This document shows positions 1 through 9,589 of a stretch of DNA of 64,000 bases, piece after piece. The notes under the pieces were generated by a model. That model made no database searches. It had not been told where the DNA came from and saw only the letters and a program-made list of their open reading frames with translations. Numbering within the stretch: position 1 is the first letter of the stretch; every line of letters begins with the position of its first letter. The stretch lies in NCBI RefSeq assembly GCF_000759675.1, contig NZ_BAWM01000004.1:234358-298357 (forward strand), read 5' to 3'. Position numbers and translations under genes: made by a program. The DNA comes from Neobacillus niacini. Lineage in GTDB: Bacteria > Bacillota > Bacilli > Bacillales > Cytobacillaceae.

Positions 1-795
1 CGAAGCAACTCTCCAGCTCTCAAAATTCTCATAATTTACTCCTTCAAAAAAAGACATGTTTTCTTTTTCCTGAGTAAACGACTGAGTAACGCGGATTCCC
101 TGAATACTTTCATTTAAATGGGAATTTAGCTTCGACTGCTTCAATCGAACGGTTTGCCATGAACGACGGATATTACGGCGTAAACTTGTAGAAATAAAGA
201 ACATGATTGGTAAAATTATCATTACAGCTAACGTAAGCGATGGGCTCAATGAAAATAATACGGCAAATATCCCCATCAACAATAATGTATCCATTAAAGA
301 ATTGATAACACCATTTGTAAATAACTCCTGCAGGGAATTAATATCGTTCATTATTCGAACAAGGATTGAGCCTGCGGACCGCTGGTCAAAAAAACGATGA
401 GAAAGGCTCTGTACATGTGTAAATAGGTGCTTTCTAATATCGTATATAACACCTTGCCCTAGTTCATTCATCCAGCGAATACGGAAGATATTGGCTGTGT
501 ATGAAATGATGTATAGAAAGCCAATGATGCAGACTAATAAAGTCAATAGTTTTGTATCTTTATTTCCAATTGCTTTATCTAAGGTGTACACCCCAATTAA
601 AATCGGAATAATTAATCGAACGGTTGTTGTGATAATTACCATTAGAATGGAAAGTGGCAGCAGCTTTTTCTGATATGGTTTTAGATAGCCAAACAGTCGT
701 GTCATTTGTGCCCAGTTAAAGGGCATATCTATCACTTGATCAACTGAGTAATGAAATCTTTTTGAGACTTTTTGTCCTTTAATATTCTTGTACAT
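1..795 (-). CDS. ABC exporter half-transporter, N-terminal part (cut by window edge)
   Basis: The minus strand encodes about 265 residues starting MYKNIKGQKVSKRFHYS, with ATG at 795 behind an AAGGGGG ribosome site. The 3' part lies left of the window. The visible part is the transmembrane domain: hydrophobic helices and the intracellular-loop motif (SHRFFDQRSAGSILVRI) typical of multidrug/lipid ABC exporters. It starts 11 bases after the stop of the next ABC gene, so the two are co-transcribed and probably form a heterodimer. The ATPase domain is not visible, so substrate and subfamily cannot be assigned. Confidence 0.85.
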   Translation of the reverse strand, partial: MYKNIKGQKVSKRFHYSVDQVIDMPFNWAQMTRLFGYLKPYQKKLLPLSILMVIITTTVRLIIPILIGVYTLDKAIGNKDTKLLTLLVCIIGFLYIISYTANIFRIRWMNELGQGVIYDIRKHLFTHVQSLSHRFFDQRSAGSILVRIMNDINSLQELFTNGVINSLMDTLLLMGIFAVLFSLSPSLTLAVMIILPIMFFISTSLRRNIRRSWQTVRLKQSKLNSHLNESIQGIRVTQSFTQEKENMSFFEGVNYENFESWRVAS

Positions 796-806
796 ATGTT
801 GCCCCC

Positions 807-2567
807 TTAACGGTTATTTGAGGTAAGGACAGTCTTCTGGTCTTTAAATTGAATATCGTAAATACGATGATAGGGTCCATTGTTATCAATTAATTCTTCA
901 TGTTTCCCTCTTTCAACAATCCTTCCATTTTCAAGGACAAGAATTTCATCAGCATGCTTAAGAGAACTGATCCGATGGGCAATAATGAAAGTTGTACGTC
1001 CTTGCATAACCTCTTTTAATGCCTTTTGGATATTTACTTCCGTTTCCATGTCGACTGCACTAGTAGCATCATCTAATATTAATATGCTTGGGTCGATACA
1101 AATCGCTCGGGCAATAGCAATCCTTTGCTTTTGACCGCCAGATAACCCCATTCCCCTTTCCCCTAGGATCGTTTCATATCCATTAGGCAGCTCCAAAATA
1201 AATTCATGCGCCTGAGCTCGTTTGGCAGCATCGATAACTTGTTCCATAGTTGCTTCGGGTCGACCATATGAGATGTTTTCTTTAATAGTTGTAGAAAATA
1301 GAAATGACTCCTGGAGCACAAAACCCACATTTTTTCTTAATGTTCCTAAAGAATAGTGGGTTACTGACTTGCCATCGATTAATACCTCTCCACTACTCGG
1401 GTCATAGAATTTTGTCATTAATTGTGTAAGACTTGTTTTCCCTGAACCCGTTGAACCGATTAAACCGATTACTTTTCCTGGTATCGCTTTAAAAGAGATA
1501 TCTTGTAATGCATCTTTAGAATCTTCATCATAACAAAGCCACACATTCTTAAATTCAACGTCTCCTTTTAGGCGTTCATAATTGTTTAAAGCAGGATTTT
1601 CGCCGCTGTCACTTTCTGCTTCTAACACTTCTATTAACCTTTCTCCAGATGCCTTTGCTTGGGAAAATTGATTTATGACAAACCCTAGATTCACAATCGG
1701 CCAAATGATATACCAAACCAGGCTATAGAACGCCACAAGCTCACCAGGTTTTAGTGAACCATTCATCACAAGGGAACCACCATATGCTAAAAGGAGGATG
1801 ACACTAATATTCCCCAGTAGCTCCATTAGAGGAAAATACTTAGCCCATATCTTCGAAGTAAATAAATAATTCTCCTTGTAATCTCCATTAGAATCATTAA
1901 ATCTACTAATCTCAAAGCTTTCTTTAGACAATGACTTTACTGTGTTTATTCCGCTAATACTTTCCTGTACTTTGGTATTCAATTTTCCAAAGGACTCCCT
2001 GATTCCTCTAAATGCTGGGTGCACAGCACGATCAAACTTATATACGACCAAAGCTAAAAAAGGAAGTGTAATTAATGTAACAACTGTTAATGGAACCGAA
2101 TAATAAAACATGACCGCAACGCTAATGACAATCAATATTAGAAATCGAAGTAATTCAGAAAAACCAAATGAAAGAAAAAAGCGAAAACCTTCAACATCTG
2201 CTGTTAATCGGGACATTAAATCGCCTGTTTTGGCATTATCATAATATTTAAATGGCAGGTATTGTAGTTTTTCATATAAGGCATTTCTCATTTTATAAAC
2301 AGAATTAATACCAAATAGGTCGCCTGAATATTGGTTGATATATGTAGCCACACCTTTCACGCTCATTACGAGGATGAATCCGATCGTTAAGTATGGTATC
2401 CAATGATATTTACCCTTTAGAACCACCTCGTCAATTGTAACCTGCAAAATCATCGGATAAACAACAGTGATAGCTGTTACTAATAGTAAAAAAGCAATCG
2501 AGTAAAAAAAGTATTTTTTATATGGCCAGTAGTAAGGTTTTAACTTTTTAAATGTCTCCACACGCAC
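807..2567 (-). CDS. ABC exporter half-transporter (TMD-NBD), probably heterodimeric
   Basis: 586 residues: an N-terminal six-helix exporter domain (about 1-310) and a C-terminal ATPase. Walker A is GSTGSGKTS, the signature is LSGGQKQR, Walker B is ILILDDATSAVD and the switch histidine lies in IIAHR. The residue after the Walker B aspartate is Asp, not the catalytic Glu. This is the usual mark of the degenerate site in heterodimeric exporters such as BmrCD-type pairs. The partner is the truncated gene immediately downstream. Substrate is unknown; drug or lipid export is the family expectation. No regulator is adjacent. Confidence 0.9.
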   Translation of the reverse strand: MRVETFKKLKPYYWPYKKYFFYSIAFLLLVTAITVVYPMILQVTIDEVVLKGKYHWIPYLTIGFILVMSVKGVATYINQYSGDLFGINSVYKMRNALYEKLQYLPFKYYDNAKTGDLMSRLTADVEGFRFFLSFGFSELLRFLILIVISVAVMFYYSVPLTVVTLITLPFLALVVYKFDRAVHPAFRGIRESFGKLNTKVQESISGINTVKSLSKESFEISRFNDSNGDYKENYLFTSKIWAKYFPLMELLGNISVILLLAYGGSLVMNGSLKPGELVAFYSLVWYIIWPIVNLGFVINQFSQAKASGERLIEVLEAESDSGENPALNNYERLKGDVEFKNVWLCYDEDSKDALQDISFKAIPGKVIGLIGSTGSGKTSLTQLMTKFYDPSSGEVLIDGKSVTHYSLGTLRKNVGFVLQESFLFSTTIKENISYGRPEATMEQVIDAAKRAQAHEFILELPNGYETILGERGMGLSGGQKQRIAIARAICIDPSILILDDATSAVDMETEVNIQKALKEVMQGRTTFIIAHRISSLKHADEILVLENGRIVERGKHEELIDNNGPYHRIYDIQFKDQKTVLTSNNR

Positions 2568-2670
2568 CGCTCCTCGACAAACTATTTTAAATTTTTAGAA
2601 TTAACACGTAATATTAAATATAACGGGTTTCGGAATATTTATCTACCTATTTGCTAATTTTTTCAAAATA

Positions 2671-2709
2671 AAAAAATGCTGCTCTTTGGAGTACGAGCAG
2701 CATTTTTTA
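2671..2709. terminator. Bidirectional Rho-independent terminator
   Basis: The arms ATGCTGCTC (2676-2684) and GAGCAGCAT (2695-2703) are flanked by an A-run on the left and a T-run on the right, so it can work on either strand. It lies just past the ykuV stop and upstream of the ABC operon. Confidence 0.85.
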
Positions 2710-2716
2710 AATTTAC

Positions 2717-3172
2717 TTATTCTGTTTTTTCTAATTCATCTAAAACGCGGTTGACTCTTTTTTCTAGCATTTTCATTCCGCTTCCTCCGGCTTGGAAATG
2801 GCGAAGTTTCCCCTCACGATCGAATACATAATAGGCAGGAACATATTGATTTTCAAATGCCTCTGCTAGTTTATGTTCACTGTCAACAAAAATTGGCTGA
2901 TTGATTTCATGTTCTGCAGCAACCTGCTTGATTTGCTCAAGGTTCAAGTCCTCCTCAGACCTCGGCATATGAACTGCAATTACATTTAATTTATCTTTAT
3001 ATTGATCACGGAATTGATTAACTTGCGGCATTGCTTCTTTGCAAAGGTAACAGCTGACAGACCAGAAATGAATGAGAGTTGGTTTTTCACCGACTAAATC
3101 CTCTTTGGTAACCTCTCCATTTAACCATTCAACCGCACCTGTTAATTCGGGCATTGGTTCGCGTAATTTCAT
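2717..3172 (-). CDS. ykuV: Thiol-disulfide oxidoreductase YkuV
   Basis: 151 residues with a thioredoxin-like fold. The redox motif is CYLC (about residues 41-44) in SVSCYLCKEAMP, and there is no signal peptide, so the protein is cytosolic. I recognise the N-terminus (MKLREPMPELTG) and the GGSGMKMLEKRVNRVL tail as those of B. subtilis YkuV. The start has an AAGGAG ribosome site. It follows the peroxiredoxin gene ykuU across a small hairpin. A role as reductant or partner in thiol-based peroxide defence is inferred from the pairing. Confidence 0.92.
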   Translation of the reverse strand: MKLREPMPELTGAVEWLNGEVTKEDLVGEKPTLIHFWSVSCYLCKEAMPQVNQFRDQYKDKLNVIAVHMPRSEEDLNLEQIKQVAAEHEINQPIFVDSEHKLAEAFENQYVPAYYVFDREGKLRHFQAGGSGMKMLEKRVNRVLDELEKTE

Positions 3173-3191
3173 GACGTATCTCCTTTTTAAA

Positions 3192-3219
3192 AGAGACCTA
3201 ACACGTAAGTTAGGTCTCT
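3192..3219 (-). terminator. Intercistronic hairpin between ykuU and ykuV
   Basis: Perfect 9-bp arms AGAGACCTA and TAGGTCTCT sit between the ykuU stop and the ykuV ribosome site. On the minus strand the stem is followed by only TTTT before the AAAAAGGAG of ykuV, so it is probably an attenuator or a processing/stability element, not a full stop. Confidence 0.6.
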
Positions 3220-3240
3220 ACTTTTTAAGAATTTTAAGAA

Positions 3241-3789
3241 TTAAACATTAAGAGTAGCTTGTCCTGGCTTCCAGTTAGCTGGGCAAAGACCGCCAGTTTG
3301 TAATGCTTGAAGCACACGTAATGTTTCATCTACATCACGACCGATATTGTTGTGGTTAACTACAGAATACATTAGTTCACCTTCAGGGCTGATGATGAAT
3401 AGGCCGCGAAGTGCAACACCTTCTTCTTCAATTAAAACGCCGTAGTCACGAGCAACGACATGGTTAGTATCTGCAGCTAATGGATAGTTTAGATCACCAA
3501 GACCGTTGTTTTTGCGGTCTGTATTAATCCAAGCAAGGTGAGTATGAATTGTATCAGTAGAAGCACCGATAACAACTGCATCAAGATCATCGAATTCTTC
3601 ATAACGATCTGAAACTGCTGTAATTTCAGTTGGACAAACAAAAGTGAAGTCCATTGGATAGAAGAATAAAACAGTCCATTTGTCGTTTTTCATGTTTTCT
3701 TCAAGACTTACTTTTCCAAATTCTTTGTTCGGTAATACTGCGTCCATTTCAAATCTAGGCGCTTGCTTAGCTACCATACGTTCTGGCAT
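3241..3789 (-). CDS. ykuU: 2-Cys peroxiredoxin YkuU
   Basis: 182 residues. The peroxidatic cysteine lies in DFTFVCPTEI and the resolving cysteine in GGLCPANWKPG, the typical 2-Cys AhpC/TSA arrangement. The frame stays open upstream to 3858, but that ATG falls inside the -10 box of a strong promoter. The ATG at 3789 has a GGAGGG ribosome site seven bases away and gives the usual family N-terminus (MPERMVAKQAPRFEMDAV). It reduces hydrogen and alkyl peroxides using thiol donors. ykuV follows and is a plausible partner. Confidence 0.93.
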   Translation of the reverse strand: MPERMVAKQAPRFEMDAVLPNKEFGKVSLEENMKNDKWTVLFFYPMDFTFVCPTEITAVSDRYEEFDDLDAVVIGASTDTIHTHLAWINTDRKNNGLGDLNYPLAADTNHVVARDYGVLIEEEGVALRGLFIISPEGELMYSVVNHNNIGRDVDETLRVLQALQTGGLCPANWKPGQATLNV

Positions 3790-3856
3790 GTCTAATCCCT
3801 CCAAATAATTAATTAAATCGTTGATAGCCCTACGTGCTATCCTTTTCACAATTTTC

Positions 3857-3885
3857 ATTATAGGACAATCCTAATTTCGAGTCAA
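3857..3885 (-). promoter_or_regulatory. Sigma-A promoter of ykuUV
   Basis: On the minus strand TTGACT (3885-3880), exactly 17 bases, then TATAAT (3862-3857). This places the transcript start near 3850, upstream of the chosen ykuU start. Confidence 0.85.
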
Positions 3886-3892
3886 TATTAAA

Positions 3893-3924
3893 TTATAATT
3901 AATTTAAATAAATAATAATTATTA
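3893..3924 (-). promoter_or_regulatory. AT-rich palindromes upstream of ykuU promoter, possible PerR/Fur-type site
   Basis: Just upstream of the -35 box are TTATAATTAATTTAA (3893-3907), which differs from the PerR consensus TTATAATNATTATAA at two positions, and the perfect palindrome TAATAATTATTA (3913-3924). A peroxide-responsive regulator would fit a peroxiredoxin gene, but AT-rich DNA gives such matches often. Confidence 0.3.
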
Positions 3925-4066
3925 ATTATAACCGTATTTCCCCTTAATAGGTTTACCCTATTTACATAAAGAATAAACGACGATATGTAACAATCTTTTC
4001 TAATTTTCAGTTTAACATTATTATACAAAAGAATAAAATAAAACGCTTTTTAGATTAAATTTTTTA

Positions 4067-5185
4067 TCAATTCCCTTGAAACGTTATATAGCTGGTGAGA
4101 ATATTGATTGCAACTTCGATTGCCTCTTCCTTTGGATTTAATTTTGCATGGTGCAGACCAAACGGCGAATCCACTCCGAGCCAAAACATCAAACCGGGGA
4201 TTTCCTTCAACATATATCCGAAATCTTCACCCGTCATCGCTTCTTTGCATTCAATTACATCAATAGTGGTCTCTTTCTTCATAAATTGAATGAAATCTCT
4301 AGTTATTTTCTCATCATTGTATACCTGGTGGTACATTGACCCATAATCAATCACTGCTTCACATTCAAAGCTTGTCTCTATCCCTTTTACCACGGCATTG
4401 ATTCGTTGTTTAACCTTGTCCATTGAATCATCAGAAAGTGTTCGAATCGTCCCTTCAAGTCTTGCTTTTTCGGCAATAATATTTTGTACTGTTCCACCCG
4501 TTATTTTGCCAATTGTAATGACTGCACTATCTAATGGATTCACATTCCTGGATATGATGGTTTGCAGCTGACCAACAAGCGAACAGGCAGCAATAACCAT
4601 ATCATTTGTTAAATGTGGATAAGCCGCATGCCCCCCCTTCCCTTTTAGATCAATAAATAGTTCAGAGGTATTTGCAAATAATAACCCTTCTTTTAGCGCA
4701 ATTGATCCTACAGGGTATTCTGGTGCGATATGTAAGGCGAAAATAATATCCGGCTTCCATTCCTTCATGATGTCAGATTTTAGCATTGGCTCCGCTCCAC
4801 CTGGTCCCTCTTCTGCAGGTTGAAAAATAAACAAAAGGTCATCCTCAATTGGATTTTCCACATAATGTGTTAATACTCCAAGAGCGATACTCATATGAAA
4901 GTCGTGACCACAAGCATGCATTTGTTCCTTGTGGGTTGAAGAGAATTCTAAACCCGTTTCTTCAACGATTGGAAGACCGTCAATATCTGCGCGATAGCCG
5001 ATTATTTTCCTTGGATGTAAACCGTTAACTTTGACAAAAAGTCCTGTTTTCCATTCTTTAATGGATATTCTCTCTTGTGATAACGTTTCTAAATACGATA
5101 ATAAATAAGCTTGTGTTTTATATTCTTGAAATCCTAATTCCGGTATTAGATGAAGATCTCGTCGGATTTTAATAAAAGGGTTCAT
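4067..5185 (-). CDS. dapL: N-acetyldiaminopimelate deacetylase
   Basis: 372 residues of the M20 amidohydrolase family, with the metal-binding motif HACGHDFH (about 91-98) and the EEGPGG motif. It removes acetyl from N-acetyl-LL-diaminopimelate, giving LL-DAP for lysine and peptidoglycan synthesis. The N-terminus ([21 protein letters not shown]) and location match B. subtilis DapL/YkuR. The ribosome site is AAAGGAG. It sits 65 bases after dapH in the same direction, so the two steps are very likely one operon. Confidence 0.94.
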   Translation of the reverse strand: MNPFIKIRRDLHLIPELGFQEYKTQAYLLSYLETLSQERISIKEWKTGLFVKVNGLHPRKIIGYRADIDGLPIVEETGLEFSSTHKEQMHACGHDFHMSIALGVLTHYVENPIEDDLLFIFQPAEEGPGGAEPMLKSDIMKEWKPDIIFALHIAPEYPVGSIALKEGLLFANTSELFIDLKGKGGHAAYPHLTNDMVIAACSLVGQLQTIISRNVNPLDSAVITIGKITGGTVQNIIAEKARLEGTIRTLSDDSMDKVKQRINAVVKGIETSFECEAVIDYGSMYHQVYNDEKITRDFIQFMKKETTIDVIECKEAMTGEDFGYMLKEIPGLMFWLGVDSPFGLHHAKLNPKEEAIEVAINILTSYITFQGN

Positions 5186-5250
5186 TTTCTTTTCACTCCT
5201 TTACTAGAAAGAAAGCGTGGAAATAATCCACGCTTTGCTTTATCTAAACT

Positions 5251-5961
5251 CTATAGTTGGCGAAGTTCTTGCATAATTTCAGTTTTTGATTTTGTCTTCT
5301 CATCGATATCCTTAATTTTTCTTGCCGGAGTTCCAGCTACAACTGTAAACGGAGGAACATCCTTAGTGACCACTGCACCAGCAGCAACTACTGACCCTTG
5401 TCCAACTCTAACACCTTCTAAAACCACTGCATTTGCACCAATTAGCACATCATCTTCGATAATGACAGGCTGTGCGGATGGCGGTTCAATAACACCAGCC
5501 AAAACTGTGCCGGCACCAATATGACAGTTCTTCCCAACAGTAGCTCTTCCACCAAGAACAACACCCATATCAATCATGGTTTTTTCGCCGATTACTGCTC
5601 CAATATTAATAACAGCACCCATCATGATAACAGCATTATCACCAATTTCGACTTGATCACGAATCGTAACTCCAGGTTCGATACGAGCATTAATATTTTT
5701 AGTATTTAATAATGGAATGGCTGAATTGCGGCGATCATTTTCAACTACGTAATCTTCAATCTTTGCTTGGTTTGATTCTAAAGCTGGGTTTATATCAGAC
5801 CACTCACCAAAGACCACACCAGTATTACCATTTATAAAAGTTTTAGAATTGGTGCCAAAATCAATTCCTTCCAAATCTCCTTTTACATAAACCTTTACTG
5901 GCGTTGATTTTTTACTATTTTGAATAAATGAGATAATTTCGTTTGCATCCATCATTTTCAT
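5251..5961 (-). CDS. dapH: Tetrahydrodipicolinate N-acetyltransferase
   Basis: 236 residues. From about residue 90 the sequence is a left-handed beta-helix of hexapeptide repeats ([31 protein letters not shown]). It uses acetyl-CoA to acetylate tetrahydrodipicolinate in the diaminopimelate pathway. Length and N-terminus equal the Bacillus family. GGAGG precedes the first of the closely spaced ATGs. In B. subtilis the flavodoxin genes ykuNOP lie between ccpC and dapH; here they are missing. Confidence 0.95.
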   Translation of the reverse strand: MKMMDANEIISFIQNSKKSTPVKVYVKGDLEGIDFGTNSKTFINGNTGVVFGEWSDINPALESNQAKIEDYVVENDRRNSAIPLLNTKNINARIEPGVTIRDQVEIGDNAVIMMGAVINIGAVIGEKTMIDMGVVLGGRATVGKNCHIGAGTVLAGVIEPPSAQPVIIEDDVLIGANAVVLEGVRVGQGSVVAAGAVVTKDVPPFTVVAGTPARKIKDIDEKTKSKTEIMQELRQL

Positions 5962-6038
5962 ATTACTACCTCCAAATATAATTAAAATTTACTTTACCAA
6001 ACAAAAAGTTGGAAAACAAGAAAAATGAATATCCATTA

Positions 6039-6920
6039 TTAGCTGCTATGACTGCTATGTTCTTTAATAAGGTCAACAAAGGCCTGTACCTGTTTTAGTT
6101 GAAAGGAAGACTCATACCCTAATAACCATGTATCACGTTTAAGAGGATTACCATTCTCATCGAGTAACGGAATTTTATAAATTTCTCTTTCAGCCTTATT
6201 TAACGTAATGCCCGGTAAGATTGAATAACCTAAACCATTAAAGGTTAATTGCTTACATGTCTCAATTTGATCAACTACAATCGTTCTTTTAGGAGAGGTT
6301 TTGAATTGGCGCATCCACCAATCTTGTATTTCTTGATAATAATTAGAATCACTTTTAAATTGGATGAAAGGTCTGTCTGTTTCCAATAACTGTTCAGTTC
6401 TTGTAATGTCTCGGTCAACTAAAAAGAGTGGATCGCTGAATAGTTTAATTTTTACCCCTTTCCAATCTGGCATTCCCCGAATGATACCAATATGTACTTG
6501 ATCATCATATAAACTTTTCAGTATTTCACTGCTCCATCCAGTTATTAGTGAAATTTTTGCTTGCGGATAGGTATCACTATATTTTTTTAAAACAGGTGGA
6601 AGCCAATTTTGCCCTACAATTGAAGCGACTGCTATTTTCAACGTTCCTGATACGCCCGATTGAAGGGAATGTATCGTTTCCCGAACCTTTTCTTCTTTAA
6701 CAAGAACTTCGTTTACAAATTGAATAACATGCTCGCCGGCTGGGGTAAGAGAAAGTCCTTTTTGTGAGCGGATAAATAATTTAGTTCCCCACTCTTTCTC
6801 TATGGTTTGCAGACGTTGTGACAGCGCTGGCTGTGATACGAAAAGCCTCTCAGAAGCTTTACGCATATTCATCTCTTGGGCTAAAACAGATAATAAGTGA
6901 AATTCAGATATTGAGGACAA
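6039..6920 (-). CDS. ccpC: LysR-type regulator CcpC
   Basis: 293 residues: an N-terminal winged helix-turn-helix (NMRKASERLFVSQPALSQRLQTIE) and a C-terminal LysR effector domain. Near-identical motifs (SLITGWSSE, VHIGIIRG, FIQFKSDS) identify it as CcpC, the citrate-responsive repressor of TCA-branch genes (citZ, citB) in Bacillus. The TTG at 6920 is six bases from AAGGTGG and gives the family length. An ATG two codons earlier directly abuts the ribosome site. It lies directly upstream of dapHL with a 77-base gap. Confidence 0.9.
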   Translation of the reverse strand: MSSISEFHLLSVLAQEMNMRKASERLFVSQPALSQRLQTIEKEWGTKLFIRSQKGLSLTPAGEHVIQFVNEVLVKEEKVRETIHSLQSGVSGTLKIAVASIVGQNWLPPVLKKYSDTYPQAKISLITGWSSEILKSLYDDQVHIGIIRGMPDWKGVKIKLFSDPLFLVDRDITRTEQLLETDRPFIQFKSDSNYYQEIQDWWMRQFKTSPKRTIVVDQIETCKQLTFNGLGYSILPGITLNKAEREIYKIPLLDENGNPLKRDTWLLGYESSFQLKQVQAFVDLIKEHSSHSS

Positions 6921-7010
6921 AACCATCCACCTTTATACTTTATTAAACATCCACATTACTTATTATATAGAGAAAATTAAAACTTTTCATTACTTAGCCA
7001 TATTTTTAAT

Positions 7011-7041
7011 CGAAAAATAGCCCTGCATATATTATGCAGAG
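7011..7041 (-). terminator. Terminator of the MFS pump gene
   Basis: The minus-strand arms CTCTGCATA and TATGCAGGG, followed by CTATTTTT, overlap the last codons of the MFS gene. Confidence 0.75.
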
Positions 7042-8540
7042 CCTTGTTTTTGTTTAGGAATAAAAGTTATCAGTATTAAACTTATAATCGCAAAGGTAAG
7101 AACAACATAATACACCCAATGTAATGATTGAGTTAGCCCTTCCTGAAGTAGTTCTTTAACTGATACAGGTAAATTGGTCCGTTCATTTTCCTTTAATAAT
7201 AGGTTCGCTGAATCTACTGTTAGTTTTTCCTCAGTGTTACCAGCATTTGCACTAAGGTAGTTGCCCAGCCTATTATTAAGAATTCCTCCAAGTAAGGCTG
7301 CACCAATTGTGTTTCCAAGATTCCTCATAAACATATTAGCAGCGGTTGCAATTCCTCTTTGCTGCCAGCTTACGGTACTTTGAATGGAAACAATAAAAGC
7401 AGTTGAGGTTAAACCCATGCCAAAACCAACTACTAAGGAACCTAACGCCGCCCAAAGAGGTCCTGAGGAGACTGACATGGTCACAAATACAACACTGCCG
7501 AGGATTAATGCTACACCTCCAATAAGGGAGGTTTTACGGTATCCCATAGAAATTAACATCTTTCCAGAAAGCGTAGACGCAATTGGCCATCCAATAGACA
7601 TAGCAGTTAATGTAAATCCTGCAACAATTGGTGTTTGTTCCATTACCCCCTGAACAAAAGTAGGAAGAAAACTCGATATTCCTATTAAGATAATTCCAGT
7701 AGTTAAAGAAGTAACATTAGCAACGAAAATAGAGCGTTCCTTCCATAGATTAAACGGCATGACAGGTTCTTTTACCCGACCTTCATGATAGACAAAGAGA
7801 CTAATCGTTACTATAAATAGGACAATAATGCCGAGTACTTGCCAGGAGTCCCAAGACCATCGTCCACCACCCTCCACTAATAAAAACATTAATGAGGAGA
7901 TAGACACCGTTAATAAGAATGCACCTATGTAATCAATTTCATGTTTTTTCTTTTCAACGTTTTCGTGCAAGAAGATTCCTATACCAATTAAAGAGAGAAT
8001 CCCCAGTGGGATATTTATCCAAAATACATAATTCCAGCTTACGTACTGAACGAGTAATCCACCTACTGCTGGTCCCGTTACAGCAGAGATTCCCCATACA
8101 CTTGCTAGGTAACCCTGGACTTGTGCCCTTTCCTCAGCAGAATAAATATCGCCCACAATAGTTGTGGCAATAGGCGTAACAGCTCCTGCCCCAAACCCTT
8201 GGATTAACCGGAAAATAATAAGTGATTCCATCGATGTGGCAAAGCCGCAAAGAATGGATCCAATTAAAAAAATAGTGATCCCAAAAAAGAGAATAGGTTT
8301 TCTACCGAATAAATCTGATAATTTACCATAAATCAGGACTGTAACCGCATTCATTAATAGATAAGCTGAAAAAACCCAACTGTAGAGAGTGAAGCCGCCT
8401 AAATCAGCAACTATTGCCGGCATGGCCGTTGAAACAATCGTTGCCTCAATCGCTCCCATAAACATTGCAAGCATTACTGCTGCTAGTACAAGCGGTCTAT
8501 TTGTCTGCCCTCTTTTAGCTTTGGAAATCGGAGCACCCAT
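7032..8540 (-). CDS. MFS multidrug-type transporter (DHA2, 14 TMS)
   Basis: 502 residues, strongly hydrophobic, about 14 membrane helices. Motif A appears as GKLSDLFGRKP and motif C as the VTGPAVGG region, as in EmrB/QacA drug:proton antiporters. The start has a GAGGTG ribosome site. It lies between ykuL and ccpC, where B. subtilis has no such gene, so it looks like a local insertion. A substrate cannot be read from the sequence. No TetR or MarR regulator is adjacent. Confidence 0.85.
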   Translation of the reverse strand: MGAPISKAKRGQTNRPLVLAAVMLAMFMGAIEATIVSTAMPAIVADLGGFTLYSWVFSAYLLMNAVTVLIYGKLSDLFGRKPILFFGITIFLIGSILCGFATSMESLIIFRLIQGFGAGAVTPIATTIVGDIYSAEERAQVQGYLASVWGISAVTGPAVGGLLVQYVSWNYVFWINIPLGILSLIGIGIFLHENVEKKKHEIDYIGAFLLTVSISSLMFLLVEGGGRWSWDSWQVLGIIVLFIVTISLFVYHEGRVKEPVMPFNLWKERSIFVANVTSLTTGIILIGISSFLPTFVQGVMEQTPIVAGFTLTAMSIGWPIASTLSGKMLISMGYRKTSLIGGVALILGSVVFVTMSVSSGPLWAALGSLVVGFGMGLTSTAFIVSIQSTVSWQQRGIATAANMFMRNLGNTIGAALLGGILNNRLGNYLSANAGNTEEKLTVDSANLLLKENERTNLPVSVKELLQEGLTQSLHWVYYVVLTFAIISLILITFIPKQKQGSA

Positions 8541-8573
8541 TTTTACACCTCTACTTTTCCAAGAAAATAATAC

Positions 8574-8592
8574 AGCCCCCTTTTGGGAGCCT
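8574..8592 (-). terminator. Terminator-like hairpin after ykuL
   Basis: AGCCCCC TTTT GGGAGCCT overlaps the ykuL stop codon. One arm base is bulged and the following T-run is broken, so strength is uncertain. Confidence 0.5.
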
Positions 8593-9044
8593 TATTTATC
8601 ACTTTTATTCATCTTATTAACAGCTAAATTTAATTGCGTTAACACTGTACTTCTAGGCAATATACCTTCGAAATAACCATCCTCTGTATCTACACAAAGA
8701 AAGGGATGGTTTACTAAGAGCCTTAGACAGGTTTTGATGGAAGCCGTAATCTTAACACGAGGAACAGATACATTCATTACTTCTTCCACTCTTTTTTTTT
8801 CAAGTTGTTCAAATTCTATTCTTTCAAGTCCTAGAATTGAATCCATTATTATCGGGGTGCTAATCAGCCCATGTAATTTATAATTCGGATCTAATACAGG
8901 TATTGCCGTATATCCACTCTTCGTTAAAACTAACAATGCATGTTCAAGATTATTTCCAACCTGGACATGAGCAACACGCTCAGATGGAATCATTAATTTT
9001 CGAATATCTATCTCTAAAAATTCTCCACTGTGAAGACTTATCAT
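8592..9044 (-). CDS. ykuL: CBS-domain protein YkuL
   Basis: 150 residues with two CBS motifs (about 10-75 and 85-145) that usually bind adenine nucleotides. The stretch VAHVQVGNNLEHALLVLTK is a YkuL hallmark. The frame opens earlier (ATG at 9092), but the ATG at 9044 has GAGGAG nine bases upstream and gives the family N-terminus MISLHSG. No catalytic domain is attached. In Bacillus, YkuL/DarB is a small CBS protein that senses cyclic di-AMP; that role is family knowledge, not visible here. Confidence 0.9.
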   Translation of the reverse strand: MISLHSGEFLEIDIRKLMIPSERVAHVQVGNNLEHALLVLTKSGYTAIPVLDPNYKLHGLISTPIIMDSILGLERIEFEQLEKKRVEEVMNVSVPRVKITASIKTCLRLLVNHPFLCVDTEDGYFEGILPRSTVLTQLNLAVNKMNKSDK

Positions 9045-9130
9045 CGCCGAAAACTCCTCAATGTTTGTTTTACCACATGTATATTCTACCATAGTTTATG
9101 GAGAACTGGGTTTTTTAATAAAAAAACGCA

Positions 9131-9158
9131 AAAAAGAAAGGAACCGTTACCGGTTCCT
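9131..9158 (-). terminator. Terminator of ykuJ
   Basis: AGGAACCG TTAC CGGTTCCT, then TTTCTTTTTT on the minus strand; the stem overlaps the ykuJ stop. Confidence 0.85.
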
Positions 9159-9393
9159 ATTGGATTAAATCAAAAATTTCGATTGTAATCATGTCTACGT
9201 TATCAAATTGATAACGCTTTGGCTTTTCCTTTTCATTATATATTTCCAATTCAAATGTTTCTGTTTTTGGATGAAATGTTACCTGACACTTTCTTTCGCC
9301 ATTCACTTCGAAATAGCGTTGTGCAGGTTCACCTCCATTAGACTGTTCCTGAAGGTTTTTTAACCGGGTTAATATCCCTTGAAGCTGTGACAT
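9157..9393 (-). CDS. ykuJ: Conserved small protein YkuJ
   Basis: 78 residues, soluble, mixed alpha/beta (MSQLQGILTRLKNLQEQS at the start, DMITIEIFDLIQ at the end). Length, sequence and position next to ykuL and ykuI match B. subtilis YkuJ, a protein of known fold but unknown role. The ribosome site is AAAGGAG/AAGGAG. Confidence 0.88.
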   Translation of the reverse strand: MSQLQGILTRLKNLQEQSNGGEPAQRYFEVNGERKCQVTFHPKTETFELEIYNEKEKPKRYQFDNVDMITIEIFDLIQ

Positions 9394-9589
9394 ATGCTCC
9401 TTCTCCTTTCAAACACAAGCAAACTTTCTACTGTTATGTTTCTCTTTTAGCATATTTCTATCCTTATGGATTATTATTTCCAGAATATTATCCACTGGTG
9501 AATATGCCAATATTAAAAGAATAAAATAACAGACAGCAGATGTCTATGTATAAATGAAAAAAATGGGATATTTTTTTACACAAGCATAT

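Noticed and set aside
880..1134. Plus-strand open frame
   Set aside because: Antisense shadow of the ABC ATPase domain, no ribosome site.
3790..3858. Longer N-terminus for ykuU
   Set aside because: The upstream ATG lies within the -10 box; family length and the ribosome site favour 3789.
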